Source of the DNA: Providencia sp. | GTDB taxonomy: Bacteria > Pseudomonadota > Gammaproteobacteria > Enterobacterales > Enterobacteriaceae | DNA: 64,000 nt | Direction: 5' to 3' | NCBI RefSeq assembly: GCF_003533305.1 | Contig: NZ_DOEH01000013.1 | Location: 32,696 to 96,695 of the forward strand | Shown: piece by piece, positions 26,184 through 36,286 of the stretch | How positions within the stretch are numbered: the first letter of the stretch is position 1 | Layout: each line of letters begins with the position of its first letter | Notes under the pieces: generated by a model | What the model was told of the DNA's origin: nothing | Databases searched by the model: none | The model's input: the letters and a program-made list of their open reading frames with translations, nothing else | Made by a program: the position numbers and the translations under genes

Positions 26184-27623
26184 ATGCTCAATCAACGCTA
26201 TGCTGCTATCGATCAGGGAACAACGGGAACCCGGGTCGTGGTTTTTGATGAAAGTGGCCATTATCACTCCCCGATGAGTATCCCACATAAGCAAATCACG
26301 CTAAATAGTGGTTGGGTAGAGCATGACCCTGAAGAAATATTGGCAAATATTATTAAATGCCTACATAGCTGTGAAGTTGTTGATGCTATCGGTATTGCTC
26401 ATCAGGGTGAAAGCATTGTGGCTTGGGATGCTGACAGCAAACGTCCGCTTTACAATGCCATAGTTTGGCAAGATCTGCGTACCGAAAAAACGATCCAAGA
26501 ACTCAAAAATGCAGGTTTTGAATCTATTGTGCAGTCAAAATCAGGCTTGCCGCTAGACCCTTATTTCTCCGCTAGCAAAATGGGATGGATTATAAAAAAC
26601 GTTGTAGGCGCCAAAACACTGGCAGATAAGAACAAACTACGCTTAGGCACTATGGATGCTTTCTTCCTTGATAGACTATGCGGCGTTTTTGTCACAGACT
26701 ACAATTCGGCATCGCGTACCTCATTACTGAATATTCACACATTAGAATGGGATCCCCAACTATGTGAAATCTTTGGCGTACCTATCCATTGCCTTCCAAC
26801 GCTGAGCGATAATATTGGCAATTTTGGCGCAATTAATCTAGATGGGCACTTAACCCCAGTTACCGCTGTTATTGTCGATCAGTTTGCGGGGACTTTTGGT
26901 CATGGCTGTCGCAATAAAGGGGATGCCAAAATTACATTTGGTACTGGCGCTTTCCTACAAGCACTCACTGGCCCTGAAATTCCACAAACCCATGAGACCG
27001 GTCTTTTACCCACACTTTGTTGGAAATTTCCTAAAGAAGCTGCTGTATTTGGTCTTGATGGTGGTGTTTACAATGCCGCTTCAGCCGTGAACTGGGCTCG
27101 AAAAATAGGCTTATTTGATCAGTTTGATGAACTGAGTGACTTCAGAGCCGAATCTGCCATTCAACGAGGTCTAGCATTTGTACCTGCTTTATCGGGTTTA
27201 GGTTGCCCTTATTGGGATCGAAGTGCTGCCGGTATGTGGGCGGGTCTTTCACTTGATACAGATAAAAAAGATATGATGCAGTCTGTATTAGAAGGGATTG
27301 CGGCGCGTTCAGCTGAAGTTATTTTCGCAATGGAGAAAATTTCGCCGTTAGGTCAGTCCATTTCTGTTGATGGAGGATTATCATCAAATCAATACTTTAA
27401 ACAATTTTTAGCCAATTTATTACAAAAAAATATTGAATCGCCAGCAAATCGCGAAGTCACCGCTTTAGGTGCTGCATTGCTAGCCCGTAAAGGTTTAGGT
27501 ATAAGCCACGAAATGCCTGTAAAACGCAATTCCACAATAACGCGTCCCGATGGGACAAATATGCAAGGCGTTATGGCGCAATATCGCGACATCATCGCCC
27601 GTTCTCGCCAATTAAGACACTAA
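26184..27623 (+). CDS. FGGY-family kinase, glycerol kinase-like
   Basis: This 479-residue kinase (E. coli GlpK 502) has IDQGTTGTR at the phosphate loop, YNAIVWQ, DPYFSASK, DYNSASRTSLLNIHT, FGTGAFLQ and VDGGLSSNQYF. It aligns well with GlpK, but the glycerol-contact arginine of E. coli (the R of NQRET) is replaced by Gly75 (HQGES), while Glu76, Tyr127 and the Asp of VDQFAG are kept. The substrate may therefore differ from glycerol. It is divergent from the flavoprotein operon, behind a CRP site, with an AGGAAG ribosome site. Confidence 0.88.
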   Translation: MLNQRYAAIDQGTTGTRVVVFDESGHYHSPMSIPHKQITLNSGWVEHDPEEILANIIKCLHSCEVVDAIGIAHQGESIVAWDADSKRPLYNAIVWQDLRTEKTIQELKNAGFESIVQSKSGLPLDPYFSASKMGWIIKNVVGAKTLADKNKLRLGTMDAFFLDRLCGVFVTDYNSASRTSLLNIHTLEWDPQLCEIFGVPIHCLPTLSDNIGNFGAINLDGHLTPVTAVIVDQFAGTFGHGCRNKGDAKITFGTGAFLQALTGPEIPQTHETGLLPTLCWKFPKEAAVFGLDGGVYNAASAVNWARKIGLFDQFDELSDFRAESAIQRGLAFVPALSGLGCPYWDRSAAGMWAGLSLDTDKKDMMQSVLEGIAARSAEVIFAMEKISPLGQSISVDGGLSSNQYFKQFLANLLQKNIESPANREVTALGAALLARKGLGISHEMPVKRNSTITRPDGTNMQGVMAQYRDIIARSRQLRH

Positions 27624-27638
27624 ATATAAGCAAAATAA

Positions 27639-27762
27639 TTCAAGTTGTATGTTAACAACATGCTGCTATCTCCAAAGTCACATAGTAATCCAGTGATTTA
27701 GGCATGGGGTATAACCACACTGATTAAAAAATCATGCAATTTGAAGCATTACGGCTATACAC
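27639..27762. repeat. Palindromic element with terminal inverted repeats, related to the dispersed repeat
   Basis: The ends match as an inverted repeat: TTCAAGTTGTATG at 27639 against the complement of CATGCAATTTGAA at 27733-27745 (11 of 13). The right end continues into GCATTACGGCTATA, like the GTATGACGGGTATA end of the other copies. About 80 unrelated bases lie between. It separates the kinase from the EutH-like gene and ends 22 bases before the latter's start. Confidence 0.65.
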
Positions 27763-27784
27763 AATAATAAAAGGAAACCCTACT

Positions 27785-29035
27785 ATGGCTGAATTTGGTA
27801 ATTATATTATCTACTTAATTATGTGCGGAGCCATCATTGGCGCTGTCGCATCAATAGTAAGACCCACCAGCGACCTTGGAAAAGAATTTGTTAACGGTAT
27901 TTTTTCAATTGGCCCCGTATTCCTTGCCCAAGCAGGGATCATGGCTGCTGTTCCTTTACTTTCCCAACTGATTTCTTACGTACTTGGCCCTATCTTTTCA
28001 TCAGTAGGATCAGATGTCTCTATCGCGGCCCTATCAATCATTGCGGTTGATATGGGCGGTTACCAATTAGCAGACGCTCTTACTACTAATCGAGATATGT
28101 GGATCACTGCGATGCTAATAGGCTACACCTCTGGTGCAACTATTGTGTATCTGATCCCTGTTGGATTGACCATGCTCAACCGTAAAGATCATAAATATCT
28201 AGCATTAGGTGCAATGGCTGGTTTGATTTCCATCCCATTTGCTGTATTAGCATCACTACTTTTGATCACTTTTAGCAATATCCCAGTAAGAGACATTATT
28301 TCAACTAACTCACCTGCAACTCATCAGATAGCGCTCGACTTTCTAACCATGTTGCAATACTTAATGCCATTATTTATTTTCTGCTTTTTATTAGCGGCAG
28401 GACTTAAATACCGCCCAATGTTGATGGTAACAGGCTTCCTAATTTTTGGTAAAATTATGGATGCATTCGTTAAACTTGTATTGGCGTTTTCAATTGTTGA
28501 ACACTTTACAGGTGTATTTACTAAAGTGTTTGGCGCTTGGGGATTTGATCCTCTATTTGCAGACCAAAATGAGTTGTTTAGAGCGATTGAGATTGCAGGT
28601 TATATCGGGATCATGTTGGCAGGCACATTTCCTATCTGCTACCTATTTCAACGCTATTGTAAACCATTAGTCCGTGCATTAAGTAACCGTTTAAAACTAA
28701 GCGATACGGGTTCTTTAGGCTTTATCATGGTCATGGCGAATATCATTGCAACCTATCATTTGTTCAAAGATATGAAAGCAAGAGATAAAGTTTTGTGTGT
28801 AGCATTCGGTGTTTGTGCTCAAGCAACTATTGGCGACCATTTAGCCTTTACTGCTAACTTTCAACCGACACTCGTATTACCTATTTTATTAGGTAAGCTA
28901 GTTGGTGGTTTCTTGGCTGTTTTCATTGCCATCAAAATTTCAGTTCCACAAGCAATACGCTACGAAATTGAAGATGAAAAAGAAATTGAATTCACAAAAG
29001 TAAATGTGGAGTTAGGGCTCACTAAACAAGCTTAA
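27785..29035 (+). CDS. EutH-family transporter
   Basis: This roughly 416-residue protein has about eleven hydrophobic segments. It shares with EutH the blocks GPVFLAQAGIMAAVPLLS, AVDMGGYQLA, YTSGATIVYLIPVGL, the charged turn FRAIEIAGYIG, and ATIGDHLAFTANF with LLGKLVGGFLAV. EutH moves ethanolamine across the inner membrane. Here no eut genes are nearby; the partners are a glycerol-kinase-like enzyme and FAD dehydrogenases, so the cargo may be another small amino alcohol or polyol. The start at 27785 (MAEFGNY) has AAGGA upstream; the longer frame from 27734 is inside the repeat. Confidence 0.85.
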   Translation: MAEFGNYIIYLIMCGAIIGAVASIVRPTSDLGKEFVNGIFSIGPVFLAQAGIMAAVPLLSQLISYVLGPIFSSVGSDVSIAALSIIAVDMGGYQLADALTTNRDMWITAMLIGYTSGATIVYLIPVGLTMLNRKDHKYLALGAMAGLISIPFAVLASLLLITFSNIPVRDIISTNSPATHQIALDFLTMLQYLMPLFIFCFLLAAGLKYRPMLMVTGFLIFGKIMDAFVKLVLAFSIVEHFTGVFTKVFGAWGFDPLFADQNELFRAIEIAGYIGIMLAGTFPICYLFQRYCKPLVRALSNRLKLSDTGSLGFIMVMANIIATYHLFKDMKARDKVLCVAFGVCAQATIGDHLAFTANFQPTLVLPILLGKLVGGFLAVFIAIKISVPQAIRYEIEDEKEIEFTKVNVELGLTKQA

Positions 29036-29296
29036 ATATATTAATAATATTTATGTATTGTTAATGACTCGCTCGAATTTTAATTATCAAAAATAGGCGA
29101 ATTAAAGTTAAATTTCATAATCAATTTTTATAAACACTCATATTTGATATCACCATCCAAATATGACTAAAAATTATTCAACAATAATACTACTTTTTTG
29201 ATTAATTTAATTTCAACTAACTTAAGTGGCTATTTTAGCCTTCAAATAAGTATTTTTGTTAATACCTAATCTAGCAGCAATAGTATAGTGATTAAC

Positions 29297-29336
29297 TTGA
29301 ATGCCCCAATGTTGATTTAAACATTGGGGCATTCAA
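29297..29336. terminator. Bidirectional terminator; remainder of gap empty
   Basis: A perfect 17-bp stem (TTGAATGCCCCAATGTT) with a 6-base loop lies between the convergent EutH-like and gsk genes. The rest of 29036-29385 is AT-rich and shows no gene or repeat I can support. Confidence 0.88.
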
Positions 29337-29385
29337 TTACACTCAATAGTATTAACTCATCTAATAATCACTCACGATAATAAAT

Positions 29386-30699
29386 TTATCTTTCCCAATA
29401 AGATTCTTCTAAGCTATCTTCTTTCTCAGGTAAACCACGAGTCAATCGTGGCGAGTGTTGGGTTAAAACCTGATAACTGACACGGTTTGCATATTTGCAC
29501 ACTTGCGCTAATGATGAGTAAGTTAAGTATTGGCGCTCATGCTTACTTGAATTTGGCACATTAGAGCGGTGGTAGGAGTTCGCCGTAATATCATGAAGCA
29601 ATGCAGATAAAGCCCCATCCCCTGCACCATTCGTATTCATTATTTTCTCTGGCCCACCCATATAAGGCTCAATATGAGAAAAGATTTTCAATGGGACTTT
29701 GCAATCTTGCTGACGCATAGCTCGGCTAAACTCATACAAATTAAACTCAGCAATCGCACCGGGTAATAATGGATGTTGAGTCACCCGTTTGACGGCTTCT
29801 TCAGTATAACCCGCCATATATAGCCCTGAAGGGCCTGCGGTGCATAAAACAAGGTCAACCCAATCTAATGCCATATTAGAAGCAAGCAAAGGGTCACTAA
29901 AGCCTGTCAATTCTAATGCTTCGTCCTCATTCATTGCCACGACAGATATATGTTCTGTTAGGAAGTCACGCCAAAATTGAGGATCTTGAGCAATAACAAA
30001 CTTAGTCCCCAAGGTTAACACGACAGGAACATTATGTTTTTTAGCATAGGTGATTGCTTGCATTGTGGCTTCAGGCATCGTTTCACCCGGCTTACAACGC
30101 ACTAAATACGCTGTTAAAACCAAAGCAGATGCATTTGCGATAATATCTTCTGGAATACTATCAGGGTGCAAACGATTCATATGACCAGGGCTAATGGCAA
30201 AAGTCCGCTCACCATTTTCTGTTATTAACGTAAAACAGCGGCCAATAGGTCCATCAACACCTTGTAAATAGTTAAGATTAACGCGGCTAGAGGTATGGCA
30301 CAAATAACGATATGAATAACTACCTATCCCTATGTTATTACACATAGTTCCAAGCAATACAGATTTATCATCAGCCAGTACAGAATAGTTATGTAGTGTA
30401 TTACCAATAGTGCCACCGGCAAACTCATGAGTAATCAATGCGTTGTCTGTAAGCTCTTTATAAAGCGATTCAGCTGAATCGTCTTCAATAACTAATGAAT
30501 GACCTTTACTTAATTGATAACGCTGAATAAATTTATCATCAACTTTAGCTTCTATATCCACTAATGTTTGATCGATACCAACAATATAAGATTTACAATT
30601 TTCGTCTTCGCTCATTCTCTCTTTAATTGGTTGCAAAAGAGGATCTCTGAGGCTGACAGGGAAATAGTGTTTTGATTTGCGTTGACCGGGGAATTTCAT
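29386..30699 (-). CDS. gsk: Inosine/guanosine kinase
   Basis: This 437-residue PfkB-family kinase (E. coli Gsk 434) has the ribokinase block FAGGTIGNTLHNYSVLADD and the C-terminal anion hole and catalytic Asp NTNGAGDGALSALLHD. It phosphorylates inosine and guanosine for purine salvage. In E. coli it lies next to ybaL; here the seven-kilobase catabolic island separates them. Confidence 0.97.
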   Translation of the reverse strand: MKFPGQRKSKHYFPVSLRDPLLQPIKERMSEDENCKSYIVGIDQTLVDIEAKVDDKFIQRYQLSKGHSLVIEDDSAESLYKELTDNALITHEFAGGTIGNTLHNYSVLADDKSVLLGTMCNNIGIGSYSYRYLCHTSSRVNLNYLQGVDGPIGRCFTLITENGERTFAISPGHMNRLHPDSIPEDIIANASALVLTAYLVRCKPGETMPEATMQAITYAKKHNVPVVLTLGTKFVIAQDPQFWRDFLTEHISVVAMNEDEALELTGFSDPLLASNMALDWVDLVLCTAGPSGLYMAGYTEEAVKRVTQHPLLPGAIAEFNLYEFSRAMRQQDCKVPLKIFSHIEPYMGGPEKIMNTNGAGDGALSALLHDITANSYHRSNVPNSSKHERQYLTYSSLAQVCKYANRVSYQVLTQHSPRLTRGLPEKEDSLEESYWER

Positions 30700-30742
30700 A
30701 ATGAAAAAAATCAGAAAAGGAACATTGGTCTATTCTAGCACG

Positions 30743-30779
30743 ATAAAAGAAAACCAGCACCCTTGTCTCAAGGTGCTGG
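30743..30779 (-). terminator. Rho-independent terminator of the Wzz gene
   Basis: The stem CCAGCACC/GGTGCTGG with a 10-base loop is followed on the minus strand by TTTTCTTTTA. It lies 28 bases after the stop of the Wzz-type gene and upstream of gsk. Confidence 0.88.
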
Positions 30780-30807
30780 CTTCATTATTAATTATTTAGC
30801 AATTTAC

Positions 30808-31929
30808 TTAATGTGTATTTTGTTTGCTGTAATCACGAAACATTTCGCGACTTAACACAAAAGCACAACTAAGAATAAATCCAAGTATTGCGCTCAATGC
30901 AACAATCAATGAAGATTTAGGTGAGTCTTTACGTAGCGGTAAATCTGGCGTTAGAATAAATTTCACCGGTGTGAAATTTAATTCTTGGCTCGTTAACTCA
31001 TTCAAATTATTAATATAGTGTTGACGATTTTGTAAGTCTTCACTCATTAATTCAATATCTCGATTTTGTGTTTCAATCAGTAATTTTTGCTCTAACGCTT
31101 CAGTTCCCAATGCAATTGGATAATCAGGATCATCAATAATAGAAGCCGCTTCACTCGAAATCGGTTTTGTCACACCTGCCGCTTTCGCAATATCAATAGC
31201 GCGTTTTAATCTTTCAACTTTAACATCATACTTAGTACGAATTTTAGTAATTTCCTGCTTGAAAGATTCCGTTGCATATACCAATTGGCGAGCAATGGCA
31301 TTTTCAATTTCTATTTTGATTTGCGTTCTGACTTTTGAAGCCGTATAACGAACATAGCCTTCAAGTAAGTCTTGAGCTTCAATAGGTTGAGGGGCAGTAA
31401 AAGTTAAAACAATATCAGTAGAATCACTGTTTTTCTCTTTTGATTTATCTTTAAGTTGAATACCATTCTCAATGATTTGATTAACCAATCTTTGCTGGCT
31501 AAGCACTTCTTCTTTTGAATCTATTTTTTGTGAAAGCTTTTTATAATAATCAGTACTTCTCACATAGGCTTCTTGATTTACTTTCGAACGAAACTGATCA
31601 ATGAAAACATTGAATATACGTTGTGCGCCTAAATCAATATTAATATCTAATACACTCAATTGTGCGCCAATTGAACTAATCTCTTGAATCTCTTCAGACG
31701 TTGGAGGGATCACAACGGCTGTGCTCGTCCACTTTTGTGGTAAATAACTGACGACAGCAATACTTATAATTGTCATTACAACTGTAAAAGCAATTATTAG
31801 AAATTTATGCCTCAGCAAAACTGCTAATAATGCCATTAAGTCAATTTCATCACTTGGTTGCATATTGAATTGCGGGCTTTGCACTAGTGCCTGTTTTAAG
31901 CCACCTTGTGATTCTTTACCATTGCTCAT
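30808..31929 (-). CDS. Wzz/FepE-type polysaccharide chain-length determinant
   Basis: This roughly 373-residue protein has the two-helix layout of polysaccharide co-polymerases: helix 1 (FLIIAFTVVMTIISIAVVSYL, about residues 45-65) followed by the Wzz motif WTSTAVVIPP, a long periplasmic coiled coil, and helix 2 near the C terminus after PLRKDSPKSS. Such proteins set the length of O-antigen or similar chains made by Wzy. It is not beside a sugar cluster here. I choose the start at 31929 (MSNGKES) because GGAATTAAT precedes it; the ATG at 31947 has no ribosome site. Confidence 0.88.
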   Translation of the reverse strand: MSNGKESQGGLKQALVQSPQFNMQPSDEIDLMALLAVLLRHKFLIIAFTVVMTIISIAVVSYLPQKWTSTAVVIPPTSEEIQEISSIGAQLSVLDINIDLGAQRIFNVFIDQFRSKVNQEAYVRSTDYYKKLSQKIDSKEEVLSQQRLVNQIIENGIQLKDKSKEKNSDSTDIVLTFTAPQPIEAQDLLEGYVRYTASKVRTQIKIEIENAIARQLVYATESFKQEITKIRTKYDVKVERLKRAIDIAKAAGVTKPISSEAASIIDDPDYPIALGTEALEQKLLIETQNRDIELMSEDLQNRQHYINNLNELTSQELNFTPVKFILTPDLPLRKDSPKSSLIVALSAILGFILSCAFVLSREMFRDYSKQNTH

Positions 31930-32049
31930 ATTAATTCCAAATGACATATAATATTTTATATAATTAAGTTCTAGATAAGTATTATAGTCAATTTTGAAAT
32001 TTTTGATATATCGATAACAGCAGATTATTGTATTAATTTAAGCCATAGA

Positions 32050-33015
32050 TTATTTAATTACACCTTTTATAATTAATTTAAGCATGTCAATACTATTTTG
32101 ACTATCATTTAACGCAGGAATGTAATGATAATTAGTACCGCCGTTATTGATAAAAAATTCTTTATTTTGCTCGCTGATTTCCTCTAATGTCTCTAAGCAA
32201 TCCACTGAAAATCCTGGACAAATTACCTGAACGGATTTTACGCCTTTTGCGGGTAATTGCTGCATAGTTTTATCCATATAAGGCGTTAACCATGGCTCAC
32301 GACCAAAACGAGACTGATAAGTTAATAACACTTTTTCACTTGGAAAATCTAAAGCTTCTCTCAGTAATTGTGCCGTTTTTTCACATTCCTGCTGATAAAT
32401 ATCGCCTGTATCACAATAACGCTGAGGGATGCCATGAAAAGACAGCACTAATCTATCAGGCTCACCATGTTCAGAAAAACTGCTTTCAATAGAAGAAACC
32501 AATGCTTGAATATACGCAGGATGCGTCGCATAGCTACGAATAAACTGTAGAGATGGGATAGTCCTCATCCTCTGAAATACTTTCGTCACAGCATCATAGA
32601 CGGCCGCTGTTGTAGTACATGAATACTGAGGATATAACGGTAATACGATTAAATCAGTAACATTTTGGCTCATTAAATTATCTATCGCACTTTTCACTGA
32701 AGGTGAACCATAACTCATGCCTAATTCAACCGGTATCTCAGGAAAACATTGCGCTAATTTTTCTTTCTGACGCAAAGAGTAAACTAATAAAGGAGAACCC
32801 TCTTCTTGCCAAATTGATTGATATAGTTTCGCCACTTTAGACGAACGCAAAGGTAAAATTGCACCATGCAAAATGGGTTTCCAAATAATGCGAGGAAGAT
32901 CAATAACACGAATATCACTCAAAAATTCGGCCAAATAACGTTTAACTGCGGATGTTGTTGGGGCATCTGGAGTGCCTAAATTAACTAACAGAATTCCGGT
33001 TTTTTTTTCTAACAT
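32050..33015 (-). CDS. hemH: Ferrochelatase
   Basis: This 321-residue enzyme (E. coli 320) inserts Fe(II) into protoporphyrin IX, the last step of haem synthesis. It carries the active-site histidine in LSFHGIP and the C-terminal acidic block [12 protein letters not shown]. The protein starts [16 protein letters not shown], as usual. It lies between adk and the Wzz-type gene on the same strand. Confidence 0.97.
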   Translation of the reverse strand: MLEKKTGILLVNLGTPDAPTTSAVKRYLAEFLSDIRVIDLPRIIWKPILHGAILPLRSSKVAKLYQSIWQEEGSPLLVYSLRQKEKLAQCFPEIPVELGMSYGSPSVKSAIDNLMSQNVTDLIVLPLYPQYSCTTTAAVYDAVTKVFQRMRTIPSLQFIRSYATHPAYIQALVSSIESSFSEHGEPDRLVLSFHGIPQRYCDTGDIYQQECEKTAQLLREALDFPSEKVLLTYQSRFGREPWLTPYMDKTMQQLPAKGVKSVQVICPGFSVDCLETLEEISEQNKEFFINNGGTNYHYIPALNDSQNSIDMLKLIIKGVIK

Positions 33016-33089
33016 TATAATTACTCCTAATTGATAATCATTCCCAACTTTATCACAGATAAATAACTATTTTTGACACCAAGTGGCAC

Positions 33090-33120
33090 AAAAATAAAGG
33101 CAGCGGTTATCGCTGCCTTT
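33090..33120 (-). terminator. Terminator of adk
   Basis: A 10-bp stem (AAAGGCAGCG with CGCTGCCTTT) with a five-base loop lies 20 bases after adk and is followed on the minus strand by TATTTTTG. Confidence 0.9.
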
Positions 33121-33140
33121 ATTAATAATCAATTCTAAAA

Positions 33141-33803
<663 letters not shown>

Positions 33804-33910
33804 TTAGTTTTTTATAATTTGAAAAGAAAACAAGCTACCATACCATTAGCATAGCGCTCGACTCAAGAAGACACGTAAACGTTTTCGCATTTAACTTTCT
33901 TCGCAAAAGA

Positions 33911-33947
33911 AAAAAACCACGCTAAAGCACAAGCTAAAACGTGGTTT
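33911..33947 (-). terminator. Terminator of htpG
   Basis: The stem AACCACG/CGTGGTT with an 18-base loop lies about 30 bases after htpG. On the minus strand it is followed by TTTTTTCTTTTG. Confidence 0.75.
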
Positions 33948-33976
33948 ATGTTCAAAAACGAAAATGAGTCACTTAA

Positions 33977-35851
33977 TTATTTCAAAAGTAATTCATTGAT
34001 TTTGCGAATGAATAAGTTTGGATCTTCTAACGTGCCACGTTCAGCAAGTAGTGCTTGATCCAAAAGTACATCAACCCAATCAGAGAAAACAGATTCATCA
34101 GTCACTTCTGATGCCTTTTTAACTAATGGATGTGCTGGGTTTAACTCGAAGTTATATTTAACTTCAGGCGCTGCTTGCCCTGCTGCCGCAAATAGTTTGG
34201 CCATCTGCGTACTCATTTCATCTGCATTAGTCGTTACAATTGCTGGCGTATCAGTTAAACGATGAGTTAGTTTCACATCATTAACGCGTTCACCTAAAAA
34301 GGTTTTTACACGCTCTACAAATGGTGCTAATTGTTTATCCGCTTCTTCTAACTCTGCTTTATTTTCATCGGCTAATTTATCTAATGACTCATCAGCTTTA
34401 CTAACTGACTGGAACTGTTTACCATCAAATTCAGATAGGTAATTCATCATCCATTCATCAATACGATCAGATAGCAGCAGAACCTCAATTCCTTTATTAC
34501 GGAATAACTCTAAATGTGGACTTCCTTTCGCAGCAGCGTAACTATCAGCAGTAATAAAGTATATTTTGTCCTGCCCTTCAACCATACGGCTTATATAGTC
34601 TTCCAAAGAGACATTTTGCACACTACTTTCTGAGTGCGTTGTCGCAAAGCGCAGAAGTTTAGCAATCGCTTCACCATTGCTTGTATCTTCCGCAGGCCCT
34701 TCTTTCATGACTAAGCCAAATTGTTGCCAGAAAGCTTGGTATTTTTCAGGATCATTTTTTGCCATTTTCTCTAACATTTGCAAGACACGTTTAGTCAACG
34801 CGCTACGTAAATTACGTGTTAGTGCGCTATCTTGCAAAATTTCGCGAGAGACATTCAGTGGCAAATCGTTCGAGTCAAGCACACCGCGTACAAAACGTAG
34901 GTAATTAGGCATAAACTGTTCAGCATCATCCATAATAAAGACACGCTGTACATACAGTTTTAAGCCATGCTGTTGGTCACGATTCCATAAATCAAATGGC
35001 GCTTTCGATGGGATATACAGCAAGCTGGTATATTCTTGTTTACCTTCAACGCGATTATGGGTCCAACTCAACGGGTCAGCATAGTCATGAGAAATATGTT
35101 TATAGAATTCGACATATTCCTCATCTGAAATTTCAGATTTATTACGCGTCCACAGTGCTTTTGCTTGGTTGATTTTTTCCCAAGTGACTGTGCCATCTTC
35201 TTCATTTTTATCTTCAATTTCAACAGGCAATGCGATATGGTCAGAATATTTGCTAATCACTGAACGTAAGCGCCAGTTATCTAAATATTCTTTTTCATCT
35301 TCTCGAAGATGCAAAGTAATTTCTGTACCACGTTGTTCTTTTTCGATATCAGCGATGGTGTAGTCACCTTCACCAACAGATTCCCAAAAAACACCTTGGT
35401 CAGGGGCTGAACCTGCCGCACGGGTGCGTACAGTCACTTTATCAGCCACAATGAACGCAGAATAGAAACCAACACCAAACTGCCCAATCATTTGGCTATC
35501 TTTGGCTTGGTCACTACCTAATGATTCTAAAAATGATTTAGTACCCGATTTTGCAATAGTCCCTAAATTATCAATCACCTCTTCACGGCTCATCCCGATA
35601 CCGTTATCACTGATTGTTAACGTTCCTTTATCTTTATCGGCACTGATGCGCACATGCAATTCACCATCATTTTCATACAGTTCAGGTTTTGAAAGTGCAC
35701 GAAAACGCAGCTTATCTGCGGCGTCTGACGCATTTGATATAAGCTCACGCAAAAAGATTTCTTTATTTGAATAAAGCGAGTGGATCATCAATTGCAGCAG
35801 TTGTTTAACTTCTGATTGGAAACCGCGAGTTTCCTGTCCTTTCATACTCAT
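33977..35851 (-). CDS. htpG: Molecular chaperone HtpG (Hsp90)
   Basis: This 624-residue Hsp90 matches E. coli HtpG closely. The N-terminal GHKL ATPase carries [20 protein letters not shown] and [11 protein letters not shown]; the middle domain carries the catalytic Arg region LNVSREILQ; the C-terminal dimerisation domain ends in a region rich in Leu. I use the first ATG (35851) because AGAGG precedes it by six bases; the second ATG (35845) gives the E. coli start. A good sigma-32 promoter lies at 35909-35936. Confidence 0.97.
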   Translation of the reverse strand: MSMKGQETRGFQSEVKQLLQLMIHSLYSNKEIFLRELISNASDAADKLRFRALSKPELYENDGELHVRISADKDKGTLTISDNGIGMSREEVIDNLGTIAKSGTKSFLESLGSDQAKDSQMIGQFGVGFYSAFIVADKVTVRTRAAGSAPDQGVFWESVGEGDYTIADIEKEQRGTEITLHLREDEKEYLDNWRLRSVISKYSDHIALPVEIEDKNEEDGTVTWEKINQAKALWTRNKSEISDEEYVEFYKHISHDYADPLSWTHNRVEGKQEYTSLLYIPSKAPFDLWNRDQQHGLKLYVQRVFIMDDAEQFMPNYLRFVRGVLDSNDLPLNVSREILQDSALTRNLRSALTKRVLQMLEKMAKNDPEKYQAFWQQFGLVMKEGPAEDTSNGEAIAKLLRFATTHSESSVQNVSLEDYISRMVEGQDKIYFITADSYAAAKGSPHLELFRNKGIEVLLLSDRIDEWMMNYLSEFDGKQFQSVSKADESLDKLADENKAELEEADKQLAPFVERVKTFLGERVNDVKLTHRLTDTPAIVTTNADEMSTQMAKLFAAAGQAAPEVKYNFELNPAHPLVKKASEVTDESVFSDWVDVLLDQALLAERGTLEDPNLFIRKINELLLK

Positions 35852-35908
35852 TAATGGCCTCTATATCTTTAATCTAATTGAAGAGTTTTAACTTATCGAT
35901 AGTCCAAT

Positions 35909-35936
35909 AGTTGGGGGCATAAAATGAGAATTCAAG
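35909..35936 (-). promoter_or_regulatory. Sigma-32 heat-shock promoter of htpG
   Basis: On the minus strand CTTGAA is followed after 13 bases by CCCCCAACT, close to the sigma-32 consensus (CTTGAAA and CCCCATNT). It lies 58 bases upstream of the htpG start. HtpG is a known heat-shock gene, which supports the call. Confidence 0.8.
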
Positions 35937-36017
35937 CTCACCACACAAAAAATTGCACAAATCACAATAAAAAGCAGAGAGTTAAAATAACAGGATAAGC
36001 TTTGACGGTTTTTTAAA

Positions 36018-36139
36018 ATTTTGAAGTTTTTGAAGTTTTTGAAATTTTTGAAATTTTTGAAATTTTTGAAGTTTTTGAAGTTTTTGAAGTTTTTGAAGTT
36101 TTTGAAGTTTTTGAAGTTTTTGAAGTTTTTGAAGTTTTC
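36018..36139. repeat. 9-bp tandem repeat (minisatellite), about 13 units
   Basis: The unit TTTTTGAAG (variant TTTTTGAAA) repeats about 13 times with a regular 9-base period from 36023 to 36131. The period is a multiple of three, so any frame through it stays open. It sits between the htpG promoter and the dispersed repeat at 36197. A 102-codon frame (35888-36196, minus) encodes repeated Asn-Phe-Lys, but it starts with TTG inside the repeat element and runs through the htpG promoter, so I do not call a gene. Confidence 0.9.
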
Positions 36140-36196
36140 TAGCAAATCATATTTAACAACATCCTCTAAATAATTCGTGTTGTAGCTAGGCGTCAA

Positions 36197-36286
36197 ATAC
36201 GTTAAGCCCTAGGAGCATACACAAGTATGTGACTAGGGTTAACGTATGAAGACAACAACGCTACAGCGCGAAGTATGACGAGGACC
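36197..36286 (+). repeat. Dispersed intergenic repeat, copy 4, with long hairpin
   Basis: Left half (36197-36247): a near-perfect palindrome ATACGTTAAGCCCTAG...CTAGGGTTAACGTAT whose tip is GAGCATAC-ACAA-GTATGTGA. Right half (36247-36286): the repeat core ACAACAACGCTACAGCGCGA with ATGACGAG. The element ends exactly where recR stops. It is the longest copy here and shows that the short copies may be remnants of a hairpin-carrying element. Confidence 0.85.

Noticed and set aside
36018..36139. CRISPR array
   Set aside because: Units are contiguous 9-bp repeats without spacers, and no cas genes are present.
35888..36196. 102-codon frame encoding an Asn-Phe-Lys repeat
   Set aside because: It starts with TTG at the edge of the repeat element, owes its openness to a 9-bp period, and its end is encoded by the htpG sigma-32 promoter. 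No ribosome site.
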